Of a stretch of DNA of 22,513 nt, positions 6,710 to 14,099 are shown piece by piece. The stretch is from CAYVQU01 sp964453155 (GTDB taxonomy: Bacteria; Chloroflexota; Anaerolineae; Anaerolineales; UBA11858). Both the position numbers and the translations under genes were made by a program. The notes beneath the pieces are model-generated. The model was not told the DNA's origin, made no database searches, and saw only the letters and a program-made list of their open reading frames with translations. Position 1 is the first letter of the stretch; every line of letters starts with the position of its first letter. The stretch covers positions 1 to 22,513 of the forward strand of contig CAYVQU010000081.1 in the NCBI GenBank assembly GCA_964453155.1, given 5' to 3'.

Positions 6710-9136
6710 ATGGCAATCAACTGGCGGAAAGACTGGATTGTGGGGCTGATGGCGGTGGTCCTGGTTTTGGGGGTTACGGCCACCGTAGATGCCCTCACAG
6801 ATATCGGGGAACCGTTTGGGGGCTTCTATGCCTACCGTAACCATGCCTGGAATAATTGGAAGATTGGGGCTTCAACGCCGCCCTGGTGGGTGCAACAAAC
6901 CACATTGCAATATGCCGATATCTTGGTATCCATCGAGGGTCAGCCTTACGATCGAAATGCCCGGTGGCATTATGTATTGGCCCAAGATGAAAGCCGAGAT
7001 TCTGTACAGTTAGAAGTTGAACGCAATGGCATAATTATCGCCATCGAAACACCACTGCAAAACATCAAGCTGAGCACATTTCTAGACATAAACCTGCCCG
7101 ATATCATCAGTGGGGTGGGCTTCTTATGGTTGGCTTTCATTGTTTATCGAACTCGTCCCGAAGAGCAAGTCAATCGCTTATTTTCAGTCGCTACCAGCCT
7201 GGCCGCGGCTTCAATCTGGTTATCTGTTCCCTCTATTTTTCCCGAATCCGATATCCCGGCTAAACTCAATGCCGCTGGATGGGCGGTAACCACCGCGTTC
7301 GTTGGCGCCTGTTTTGTACACTTGACTTTCATTTTTCCTATTAGAGTCCGCCGGTTTGGCTCAGGCTGGGTGCGGGGGTTGTATCTCTGCATGTCTTTCG
7401 TGGCTGCTATTTTCGCGATCTCGATGGTCCTACGCTGGAACGAGTTAGCGCCAGAATTAATGCGAATTTTGAGTACCATTGGCAACATTCTGGCAACAGG
7501 TTCTTTGGGATTAGGGGTTTTGGTTTTCCTGGTACGCTTGATTTGGCTGCTTGGCCGGCGGAAACTATCTCGCCGAGAACGGCATCAGGTTGTTTTTCTG
7601 CTTTGGGGGGTAATTCTGGCGGTACCGTATATCCTGGTGGTGGTTTTACGGGTGGTCACCCAGACTACCACCAGCTATTTCGCGCAAGGGCTGGATTTAC
7701 GCTATCTTGTTTTGGCTGTGCCGCTGTCGTTTGCCTTCGTCATTTTGCGGTATCAAACCTTCCAAAGTCCCCATCCTAGTTTAGTGGGGGTCTTCTTGTT
7801 AGCCAGCAGCGCATTTTTTGGTAGTTTGGGGGCTTGGATCGTTCGAATGATCGAACCGGGCTGGGTTAATGCAGCCAACTGGACCCCCTTTGTATCCATC
7901 TTCGCCGCGTCCTTGATCTCAGGTTTATTTTGGAGTTCACAGAGTTCCTGGTTCCGGGCCTTTAGCCGGTTCTTCAATTGGGAGCAGCGTAGTTTTGAGG
8001 CGGTGCAACAATTTGCAGCGCAGACGGTGGGAGAATTGAGACTCATCGAACTACCCCAAACCATCGCGACGGCCTTGGTCAAAAATATGGAATTGGAACG
8101 AGCCGCAGTTTGGGTTTGGAACGCGAATAACTCTGCTTATTCCCTCGAAGGATCAGCTGGGAATTTTGGTTCTTCTGCCGACAAATTAGCCGCACTGGAA
8201 AAAATTGTACTTGAACCGCAGGATATACCGCCAGTTTCGATCCGGTTATCATCCCAGAAGAAAGTTTCCGCCGAATGGTTAGCACTATTTCAAGAATCTG
8301 AGTTCTTTGAAATCATTTCCCCCTTGCATTCGCAGCTTGAACCAGTGGGGTTGTTGGCGTTAGGGAAACGCTGGGATGATGAAATCTTCGATGAGCGCGA
8401 TTTAGCCATTGTCGACCTGATTGCCCAGCAAGCGGCGTTATTCATTCTGACTGCCCACCAGATTGAGCAATTACGGCAGGTCCCCCATCAAATCGCAGAG
8501 GCCCAGGAGCGTGAGCGCTTCAAAATTGCCCAAGAACTCCATGACACCGTCCAACAATTTCTGGGGAGTCTGCCATTTTATCTACAAGTCAGCCGAGATG
8601 CGATTTCGTCCAATCCTGAAGAAGCCAACGCGGTTTTAGCCCAATGCCAGATCGAGGTCAAAACCGCAGCCCAAACCGTGCGGCAAATCCGTAATAACCT
8701 GGCCCCCTTACAATTGGAACGCGGATTGGTCCAGCCACTAGAAGCACTGGGAAAACAATTTCGGGTTCGCACCGGGGTGAATATTTCTCTGAAGATGGAT
8801 CCAGAGATCGATACGGTCTTACCACTCGGGGCGCGGCATGCACTCTATCGAGTTGTACAACAAGCATTGGACAATTGTGCCAGCCACTCAGCTGCAACGG
8901 AGGTCAAAATAGTAGTCAATTTAGCCCCTGATCGGCTGAATTTCTGTATCCAAGACAACGGCCTGGGATTCTCGCCAGAAGAACGGCTGGCGGCAGCAGA
9001 CCGGGGGAGCTTTGGATTGAAGTCAATGGAAGCCCGGATCACGGCCCGGGGAGGACGTTTCACAATCCAGTCGGAACCAGGAGTGGGTACCGAAATTGTG
9101 GGGTGGCTGCCAACGAATCAGGTGACAGTCCCTTGA
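6710..9136 (+). CDS. Membrane sensor histidine kinase (PDZ-like, polytopic, GAF, HisKA_3, HATPase_c)
   Basis: An 808-residue sensor kinase, probable partner of the upstream regulator. TM1 is at about residues 9-28. A segment outside the membrane (about 35-128) has PDZ features: ADILVSIEGQPYD at 69-81 and VQLEVERNG at 99-107. A polytopic region follows from about 130 to 410 with some eight to ten hydrophobic segments. A GAF-like domain spans about 435-580. The HisKA_3 box is ERERFKIAQELHDTVQQFL with phosphoacceptor His611. The ATPase domain has Asn722 in QQALDNCASHS, DNGLGF at 749-754 and GLKSMEARI near 769. Kinases of this type phosphorylate NarL-type regulators. The last residues and stop (VTVP, TGA) lie inside a repeat copy at 9120-9134, so the C-terminus may have been altered by repeat insertion. 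The ribosome site before the ATG is weak. Confidence 0.93.
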   Translation: MAINWRKDWIVGLMAVVLVLGVTATVDALTDIGEPFGGFYAYRNHAWNNWKIGASTPPWWVQQTTLQYADILVSIEGQPYDRNARWHYVLAQDESRDSVQLEVERNGIIIAIETPLQNIKLSTFLDINLPDIISGVGFLWLAFIVYRTRPEEQVNRLFSVATSLAAASIWLSVPSIFPESDIPAKLNAAGWAVTTAFVGACFVHLTFIFPIRVRRFGSGWVRGLYLCMSFVAAIFAISMVLRWNELAPELMRILSTIGNILATGSLGLGVLVFLVRLIWLLGRRKLSRRERHQVVFLLWGVILAVPYILVVVLRVVTQTTTSYFAQGLDLRYLVLAVPLSFAFVILRYQTFQSPHPSLVGVFLLASSAFFGSLGAWIVRMIEPGWVNAANWTPFVSIFAASLISGLFWSSQSSWFRAFSRFFNWEQRSFEAVQQFAAQTVGELRLIELPQTIATALVKNMELERAAVWVWNANNSAYSLEGSAGNFGSSADKLAALEKIVLEPQDIPPVSIRLSSQKKVSAEWLALFQESEFFEIISPLHSQLEPVGLLALGKRWDDEIFDERDLAIVDLIAQQAALFILTAHQIEQLRQVPHQIAEAQERERFKIAQELHDTVQQFLGSLPFYLQVSRDAISSNPEEANAVLAQCQIEVKTAAQTVRQIRNNLAPLQLERGLVQPLEALGKQFRVRTGVNISLKMDPEIDTVLPLGARHALYRVVQQALDNCASHSAATEVKIVVNLAPDRLNFCIQDNGLGFSPEERLAAADRGSFGLKSMEARITARGGRFTIQSEPGVGTEIVGWLPTNQVTVP

Positions 9137-9200
9137 GTTTTTTTCATCGATCACCCTTTCCAAACACCCTGTAATCTTGAAATCAAAGTGACTGTCACCT
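9120..9200. repeat. Inverted pair of a GGTGACAGTC-type short repeat
   Basis: AGGTGACAGTCCCTT (9120-9134) and, inverted, AGGTGACAGTCACTT (9186-9200 on the complement) match at 14 of 15 positions and enclose about 50 bp. The right copy contains GTGACTGTCAC, a palindrome of its own. The left copy covers the last codons of the histidine kinase. The arrangement resembles REP doublets. Confidence 0.6.
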
Positions 9201-9228
9201 TTTGAGTGGACTCCCGAAAGTATTTTAA

Positions 9229-9314
9229 TTACGTCATTGCGAGGAGGCAGAGCCGACGAAGCAATCTACTAGACCGACATTCAGACTGCTTCGCTCCGCT
9301 CGCAGTGACGTTAA
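9229..9314. repeat. Dispersed palindromic repeat, copy 2 (about 86 bp)
   Basis: Same design as the copy at 1333-1426: ACGTCATTGCGAG (9231-9243) against CTCGCAGTGACGT (9299-9311), and GAAGCAATCT (9258-9267) against AGACTGCTTC (9283-9292), each with one mismatch. The two copies agree mainly in the arms, while the central loops differ, which is the pattern expected of structure-selected repeats. Confidence 0.75.
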
Positions 9315-9350
9315 TTTCAGACACTTTCCGATAAATACTTGTAAGGATTC

Positions 9351-9392
9351 CCCCTCAAAATATTGAGGGGAAAACCCTCAATCCAATTGAGG
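9351..9392 (+). promoter_or_regulatory. Alternating hairpin array in the leader of the pspA-like operon
   Basis: Four arms alternate: A CCCCTCAA (9351-9358), B TTGAGGGG (9363-9370), C CCCTCAA (9375-9381) and D TTGAGG (9387-9392). A can pair with B, B with C (loop GAAAA) and C with D, so neighbouring hairpins exclude each other. They stand directly before the terminator at 9397-9428 and the PspA gene at 9473, like an attenuator. No matching riboswitch class is recognised and no clear promoter was found upstream of it. It may equally be a decayed repeat. Confidence 0.4.
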
Positions 9393-9396
9393 TAAT

Positions 9397-9428
9397 AGCC
9401 TTGTTTGCTGCAAGGCTTTTTTCTTTTA
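9397..9428 (+). terminator. Intrinsic terminator before the PspA-like operon
   Basis: A 7-bp stem AGCCTTG (9397-9403) with CAAGGCT (9411-9417), 7-nt loop, then a T-rich tract (TTTTTTCTTTT). It ends transcripts coming from the histidine kinase or controls entry into the PspA gene. The rest of the 336-nt gap from 9137 to 9472 holds only the repeats and hairpins listed. Confidence 0.8.
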
Positions 9429-9472
9429 AGATGTAGTCATCAAATCAACCCACTTTTTTCAGGAGGTATCCT

Positions 9473-10201
9473 ATGAACTTATTCACCCGTATCCGTATTT
9501 TCTTCAGTGCCAAAACCAACGCCGCTTTAGACCGGATCGAAGATCCCCGTGAGACTTTGGCGTATAGCTACGAACGCCAGCGGGAAATGCTTCAAAAAGT
9601 CAAGCGAGGTCTGGTGGAGGTCGCTACGGCGCGGCGGCAATTGGAAAACCAGGTCGAAAATTTGCGATCCCAAGTACCCAAATTGGAGGCCCAGGCCGAA
9701 AAAGCCTTGGCCGTTGGTCGAGAAGATTTGGCTCGAATGGTTTTGCAACGCAAACAAACCAGTCTGACCGAATTAGAACGGCTCGAAACCCAATTAACTG
9801 AGGTCGCTGAAGAAGAACGCAAACTCACATTGGCCGAACAGCAGTATTCCCAACGCCTATCTGCCTTCCAGACCCGGCGGAATGCGTTGTCGGCCCAATA
9901 TGCGGCCGCTCAAGCCCAGGTTCAGATCAACGAATCGCTGGGGAATGTTTCCAACCAGTCGGCGGAAATCGGCGTCGCCTTGGAGCGTGCTGAAGAAAAG
10001 ATTGACCGGATGCAAGCCCGGGCTACCGCCCTCGATGATCTCATCGAAAACGGCACTCTGACATCTGTCGGCGGAATCGACCCCGTTGAACGCGAACTAG
10101 CAACGCTGACCGCCACCCAAGCCGTCGATGATGAATTGGCCGCACTCAAAGAAAAAATGGAAACGCCATCGCCGGACGTTGAAGTCCAGGCAGCCAATTA
10201 G
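9473..10201 (+). CDS. PspA/IM30 (Vipp1) family protein, first copy
   Basis: A 242-residue PspA-type protein of normal length. The N-terminal helix (1-18, MNLFTRIRIFFSAKTNAA) is amphipathic and suits membrane binding. RIEDPRETL follows at 22-30, the usual PspA EDP motif, and then a nearly continuous coiled coil to about residue 195 (QLENQVENLRSQVPKLEAQA, REDLARMVLQRKQ, AQYAAAQAQVQINESL). The acidic C-terminal tail is probably flexible. PspA proteins coat or repair stressed cytoplasmic membranes and some form ESCRT-III-like assemblies. The start has a strong AGGAGG at 9461-9466, 6 nt before the ATG. It is followed on the same strand by the duplicated membrane protein and a second PspA paralogue. 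Its leader carries hairpins and a terminator. Confidence 0.92.
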   Translation: MNLFTRIRIFFSAKTNAALDRIEDPRETLAYSYERQREMLQKVKRGLVEVATARRQLENQVENLRSQVPKLEAQAEKALAVGREDLARMVLQRKQTSLTELERLETQLTEVAEEERKLTLAEQQYSQRLSAFQTRRNALSAQYAAAQAQVQINESLGNVSNQSAEIGVALERAEEKIDRMQARATALDDLIENGTLTSVGGIDPVERELATLTATQAVDDELAALKEKMETPSPDVEVQAAN

Positions 10202-10315
10202 ACCTTAATCAATCCTTTGCCAGCAGCCCGCCAAAATCGGGACATCTCGCTAAGGAAATCAGCCCTATCCCTATTCCAATCTCTATTCGCAAATTCCAAT
10301 AAAGGAGTCAAAATC

Positions 10316-11464
10316 ATGTCCACCACCACCCCCAAACGTTTATCTAACTCAGCCCTTCACGGGCAGATGATCCTGGTCATCACCCGCTGGCTGCTGGTTC
10401 TCGCCGGTCTGGCACTGATCTTATGGAACCCTGAACCGCTCAATGAGTTGCGCTTCAAAATATTGTTCCTGCTCATGCTAGCCGGTGGCAATTTTTACCT
10501 GGGGACCCAAGTTCTACGCCGCCAAGTCATATCAAAGTGGATCGTCTATGGTGCCAGCCTGTCCGACCTGGTCGTGATCAGCCTGATCATCGCCTCGGAA
10601 GGCGGTTACGCTTCGTCCACCTTTATCTTCTACTACCCGGCCATTCTAGCGATTTCGGTGGCCTTCACCAGTTTTGGTTCCGCATTATTTGCTGGCGGCG
10701 CGGCAACGACGTATTTCATCATTGCGCTGGTCAGTATGCCATTCAACGATGAAAGTTTTCAGGTCCTGGCCATTAGGATTGCGATGATTATCGCAGTTGC
10801 AGTGATCGGAAATATGTACCGCCAGATGGAACGCAAACGGCAACAAAACATCAGCGCCTCACAAGAAAGCGCAGTCGATATTTTCTTCGGGCAAGTCGCC
10901 ATTATCTGGGCCCGGTGGTTTTTCATCGGTGCAGCTGCCATTTTGATCTTGTGGACGGCAAAGACCACCGAAGAATTGACGATGGGCGTCCTCCTGATCG
11001 TTGTGCTCATGGGCGTCAACTTCTTCGTCCACGGCCGCTATCAAATGGAGAAACCAGCCAACCAGTTTCTGATCTTGCTCACTACCTTGGTTGACCTCGG
11101 GTTGATCACAGCTGTGGTGTTGTTTTGGGGAAATCGCGGCTTGGACAATCATTTCTTCATTTTTTACTACCCACTCTTCTTTGCCTTCGCCCTGGTCTTT
11201 TCTCCTCGGGTAACAGGGGCCTACACAGTGGTCGCTTTGGGTGGCTATGCGGCCGCGGTAATCCTGGCTGAACCCCGCATCTTGGGCGATTCAGTTATGC
11301 TCGAGTTCTTTGTCATGCGGGTAATCACGATGGCCGCCATGAGTGCGCTGGGGACCTATTATTATCGGGTCCAACGCAAACAGCGGCAAATCGCTCGCGA
11401 AAAACGGGATCATGAGCAACGAGTGACAGCACCGTTAGGCCAGATGGTTCCACAATCGAAATAG
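10316..11464 (+). CDS. Polytopic membrane protein with two tandem sensor-like units and no output domain
   Basis: A 382-residue membrane protein built from two copies of one unit, about residues 14-175 and 190-355. Both copies have Arg-Trp at the first helix (24-25; 200-201), then LILW, then Asp (84; 260) followed by FIFYYP (103-108; 281-286, identical) and an ending of RMA/RVITMA...YRQMERKRQ or YYRVQRKQRQ. Each unit has about five to six hydrophobic helices. The unit resembles membrane sensor regions at the N-terminus of histidine kinases and diguanylate cyclases, but no kinase, GGDEF or phosphatase domain follows; only short basic, probably helical, segments follow each unit. The frame is open upstream to 10217, but the ATG at 10316 has AAGGAG in front and the extension looks non-coding. 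It lies between two PspA genes, suggesting a membrane partner for them (inference). Function unknown. Confidence 0.88.
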   Translation: MSTTTPKRLSNSALHGQMILVITRWLLVLAGLALILWNPEPLNELRFKILFLLMLAGGNFYLGTQVLRRQVISKWIVYGASLSDLVVISLIIASEGGYASSTFIFYYPAILAISVAFTSFGSALFAGGAATTYFIIALVSMPFNDESFQVLAIRIAMIIAVAVIGNMYRQMERKRQQNISASQESAVDIFFGQVAIIWARWFFIGAAAILILWTAKTTEELTMGVLLIVVLMGVNFFVHGRYQMEKPANQFLILLTTLVDLGLITAVVLFWGNRGLDNHFFIFYYPLFFAFALVFSPRVTGAYTVVALGGYAAAVILAEPRILGDSVMLEFFVMRVITMAAMSALGTYYYRVQRKQRQIAREKRDHEQRVTAPLGQMVPQSK

Positions 11465-11487
11465 AGAGCTTTCGTACTCACCACTAA

Positions 11488-11520
11488 CCCCTCTCCCAAA
11501 GGGAGAGGGGAACTATTTTT
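11488..11520 (+). terminator. Perfect hairpin with T-run before the second PspA gene
   Basis: A 10-bp GC-rich stem, CCCCTCTCCC (11488-11497) with GGGAGAGGGG (11501-11510), loop AAA, then AACTATTTTT. Only five Ts, offset by five bases, follow, so termination may be partial and would lower expression of the third gene. The stem may also be a dispersed palindromic repeat. Confidence 0.55.
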
Positions 11521-11552
11521 GAAGAATTTATGGTTTGTTTTTCAGGAGAAAA

Positions 11553-12263
11553 ATGATGGCTATCTTCAAACGTTGTAAACGATTGGTGCAAACCAGTTGG
11601 GACGCATTAGTTCAACCCGCGGCGGATCCGCGGGCAGCAGCCAGTGAAAATCAAAAGCCCCCCGGAGATATGCTGACCCAGGTTGATGCCACCATTTTAG
11701 AGATTCAAACGGCTCACAAGCAACTCCTAGACCGGAAAGATTTGCTCACCAATCAGCTCCCAAAAATAATGGAGTCCGCTCATCAGGCTGTCCAAAATCA
11801 GCGTGATGATTTGGCGCGATTAGCATTGCAGCGTCATCAGCAGACCCAGCACGAGATCAAAATTCTGATCGAGCAATCTGCGGCTACCGAACGGGAAATC
11901 GAACGATTACAACAGGTAAAACAACAACTCGCGGCCCAAATAGAAGCTTTCCAGGCTCGTCAACAGGTGCTCAATGCACAATACAGTGCTGCGGCTGCTC
12001 AGGTTCGGTTGAAAGAGTCATTGAGTGGAATCTCAGAAACATTTTCCGAATTCGATCTATCGCTCGACGATATACAACAGCAGGCTGATTATATGCAAGC
12101 CCGGGCCACGGCGATGAATGACCTACTCACGATTGGCGTCTTAGAAATCCCCCAACTTCATGAAAGTGATCCCACCATAACCACAATAGATCAGGTGGAT
12201 AACGACAAGACGATTGAAGCGCAATTGACGGCTTTGAAACGTGAAATTCAACCAGGTTCGTAG
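11553..12263 (+). CDS. PspA/IM30 family protein, second diverged copy
   Basis: A 236-residue coiled-coil protein. It is paralogous to the copy at 9473: RDDLARLALQRHQQ against REDLARMVLQRKQ, FQARQQVLNAQYSAAAAQVRLKESLSG against the matching segment, and MQARATAMNDLL against MQARATALDDLI. The N-terminus differs. The amphipathic helix is more basic (MMAIFKRCKRLVQTSWDAL) and the EDP motif is replaced by a Pro/Ala/Asp-rich linker (about residues 21-40). The start at 11553 follows AGGAG by 4 nt; a second ATG at 11556 gives a spacing of 7 and is equally possible. The frame opens at 11535, but MFFRRK overlaps the ribosome site. It ends convergent to rtcA with 17 nt between the genes. Confidence 0.85.
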   Translation: MMAIFKRCKRLVQTSWDALVQPAADPRAAASENQKPPGDMLTQVDATILEIQTAHKQLLDRKDLLTNQLPKIMESAHQAVQNQRDDLARLALQRHQQTQHEIKILIEQSAATEREIERLQQVKQQLAAQIEAFQARQQVLNAQYSAAAAQVRLKESLSGISETFSEFDLSLDDIQQQADYMQARATAMNDLLTIGVLEIPQLHESDPTITTIDQVDNDKTIEAQLTALKREIQPGS

Positions 12264-12284
12264 GATTAGGGCAGATAATCCTAC
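12260..12284. terminator. Inverted repeat spanning both convergent stop codons
   Basis: GTAGGATTA (12260-12268) and TAATCCTAC (12276-12284) form a perfect 9-bp stem with a 7-nt loop. Each arm contains the TAG stop of one gene: the second PspA gene on plus and rtcA on minus. No T-run follows on either side, so it may be a weak bidirectional terminator or an mRNA 3'-end stabiliser. Confidence 0.5.
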
Positions 12285-13312
12285 CCTTCAGAAAATACCT
12301 CGACGACTCCCGGTTTTCCAATTTTCCCCTCGATATTGATTTCAATTGGGATGAATTTTTGAATGACTTCAGCATTGGTCACCAAATGTTGGGTGATTTT
12401 CGAAGTTGAAAATACAGATTTACCAGGGGTAAATGTCAGGGGTAATAATAGTTGATCTGCCAAAAACGGGTCAACGGCGGCCTCCGTTTCCATAAATTCA
12501 ACCAGCCCGGTGATGGCCTCGTCGGCGACTCGCTCGGCTGGTTTTCCGAGGGCCCCTAAGCCGAAGAAACACACCTGGGTATGCTCAAACTCGGCCAAGA
12601 GAACCAGGGCAGTTCCTTTGAATTTTGAGGGTAGATTGACAACTCGTAAATCATTTAGGGGATATTTAGGTCCTATCCGGTTAACTACTCGGTTGCGCTG
12701 CCGTTCGGCAATTTTGCGCGGCAGGTTGGCCACTCCCGAAATTCCCCGTACTTGCAACAACCGCCCGCGTTCCTGCAATCTAAGCGGTTGTAAAGTTTGG
12801 GCCGTCTTGATCTCGGCCTGAATCTGTCCCCCGCCCTGAGGGTAAAAACCAGCCTGCTTCATCGATAGGTCGGCTTGAAAACCTATTTTCCTCATGAAAT
12901 GCAGCCAGTGCCAATCGAGATATTGAAAGCACGGGCTCCAAGGAACGTGGGTTCCCCCGATAACAGTTACTTTTGAGGAGCCAAGGGCTGTACTCAAGGG
13001 TAGAAAAATGGTTTGGACGACCAAGGCCGCTGACCCGGCGGTGCCGATATCAAAGCGATATATTCCAGGCCGAATTTCTCCCGGATAAAAAATAAGCTCC
13101 TGGGAATCGAGTTTGGCCCCTTCAACCTGACCGCCACAAATCTCCGCGGCGGCGGTGACACATTGGAGATGTTGAGGGCGCAAGCCCGGTCGTTTGCGGC
13201 CAGAACGAATATTAACTATGCGCAATTTCTGGCGAGTTGCGGTAGCAAGAAATAATGCAGTTCGCAGTATCTGACCACCACCTTCGCCGAGGGAACCGTC
13301 GACCTCAATCAT
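12281..13312 (-). CDS. rtcA: RNA 3'-terminal phosphate cyclase
   Basis: RtcA uses ATP to turn RNA 3'-phosphate ends into 2',3'-cyclic phosphates through an AMP-enzyme intermediate. At 343 residues it has the normal length. Signatures: MIEVDGSLGEGGGQILRTAL at the start, NIRSGRKRPGLRPQHLQ at 34-50, DIGTAGSAALVVQT near 88, GGTHVPWSPC at 119-128, GFYPQGGGQI at 155-164 and the C-terminal SKITQHLVTN, in which His309 is the expected adenylated histidine (same number as in E. coli). The ATG lies inside the end of the nitrilase gene (8-nt overlap), so translation is probably coupled. Bacterial rtcA is often next to rtcB and the sigma-54 activator rtcR; neither is in this window. It is the last gene of the sulfurtransferase-nitrilase-rtcA unit. 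Confidence 0.96.
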   Translation of the reverse strand: MIEVDGSLGEGGGQILRTALFLATATRQKLRIVNIRSGRKRPGLRPQHLQCVTAAAEICGGQVEGAKLDSQELIFYPGEIRPGIYRFDIGTAGSAALVVQTIFLPLSTALGSSKVTVIGGTHVPWSPCFQYLDWHWLHFMRKIGFQADLSMKQAGFYPQGGGQIQAEIKTAQTLQPLRLQERGRLLQVRGISGVANLPRKIAERQRNRVVNRIGPKYPLNDLRVVNLPSKFKGTALVLLAEFEHTQVCFFGLGALGKPAERVADEAITGLVEFMETEAAVDPFLADQLLLPLTFTPGKSVFSTSKITQHLVTNAEVIQKFIPIEINIEGKIGKPGVVEVFSEG

Positions 13313-14099
13313 CGATTAGCTGATAGGTTTCTGGCCGGCGATCCAAAAATACGGGGATGTGCCGGCGGGCTTTCTCTGCCACGGACAAGTCGAATTCCGC
13401 AGTCAGGAGCGTTTCACAATCATCCCCAGATACCAGTGGGACGCCCCACGGATCAATCACCGTCGAACCGCCGCCTAACTTGACGCCCTGACTCTCCCCC
13501 ACTTTATTGACTCCGGCCACAAAAGTCTGGTTTTCGATCGCCCGGGCTGCAAGTAGTTTTGACCAATGGGCCACCCGCCGTTCGGGCCATTCGGCCACGA
13601 TTAGCACTAATTGAGCCCCTGCCGCCGCATAGGGTCGAAAAGCTTCCGGAAACCGCAGATCATAACAAATCGACAATCCCACCGGACCCCACGGGGTATC
13701 TGCCAGTACCAGGCGATCGCCGGCCCCAAGCCATTGCTGTTCATTCAGTAACCGAAAGCGATGGATTTTGCGATACACTCCCCAGGTCCCACCATTTTTA
13801 CCGTAAAGTACAAAAGTATTATAGGCCCGGCCAGCTCTCAGTTCGAGCAAGGAACTTCCAATGGCAATTTGATGTTGGCGCGCCAGATCAGCTAAACGGG
13901 CAAAGATTCCTTCCCCCAAAGGAGTAGCATACTGGTCCCAATTGGGGAGATCATATCCACTGGCCCACAATTCGGGCAATAAAACTAAATCGCTGCCACG
14001 GCCTGCGGCTTCGGCTATCCACTCAGCTACGCGTGCAAAATTATCTTCAACCTGCCCAAATTCAAAGGCCATTTGAGCGAGAGAAATATTTAATTTCAT
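13305..14099 (-). CDS. Nitrilase-superfamily carbon-nitrogen hydrolase (omega-amidase-like)
   Basis: A 264-residue member of the carbon-nitrogen hydrolase family. The catalytic triad is readable: Glu43 in LLPELWASGYD, Lys111 in YRKIHRFRL and Cys145 in GLSICYDLRFPE. Enzymes with this Cys context include omega-amidases (Nit2/YafV-like, hydrolysing 2-oxoglutaramate or 2-oxosuccinamate), Nit1-like deaminated-glutathione amidases and related amide hydrolases; the substrate cannot be read from the sequence. It overlaps the sulfurtransferase gene by 4 nt (ATGA) and rtcA by 8 nt, so it is the middle gene of a coupled cluster. Omega-amidases and mercaptopyruvate sulfurtransferases both act on keto-acid products of transamination, which gives a plausible but unproven link to its upstream neighbour. 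Confidence 0.92.
   Translation of the reverse strand: MKLNISLAQMAFEFGQVEDNFARVAEWIAEAAGRGSDLVLLPELWASGYDLPNWDQYATPLGEGIFARLADLARQHQIAIGSSLLELRAGRAYNTFVLYGKNGGTWGVYRKIHRFRLLNEQQWLGAGDRLVLADTPWGPVGLSICYDLRFPEAFRPYAAAGAQLVLIVAEWPERRVAHWSKLLAARAIENQTFVAGVNKVGESQGVKLGGGSTVIDPWGVPLVSGDDCETLLTAEFDLSVAEKARRHIPVFLDRRPETYQLIDD

Noticed and set aside
9229..9392. CRISPR array
   Set aside because: The repeated arms are inverted and short, with no regular direct repeats and spacers.
10217..10315. 33-residue extension of the duplicated membrane protein
   Set aside because: Low-complexity, no ribosome site; the ATG at 10316 has AAGGAG.
12510..12821. 103-codon plus-strand frame inside rtcA
   Set aside because: Antisense shadow of a conserved gene with intact catalytic motifs.
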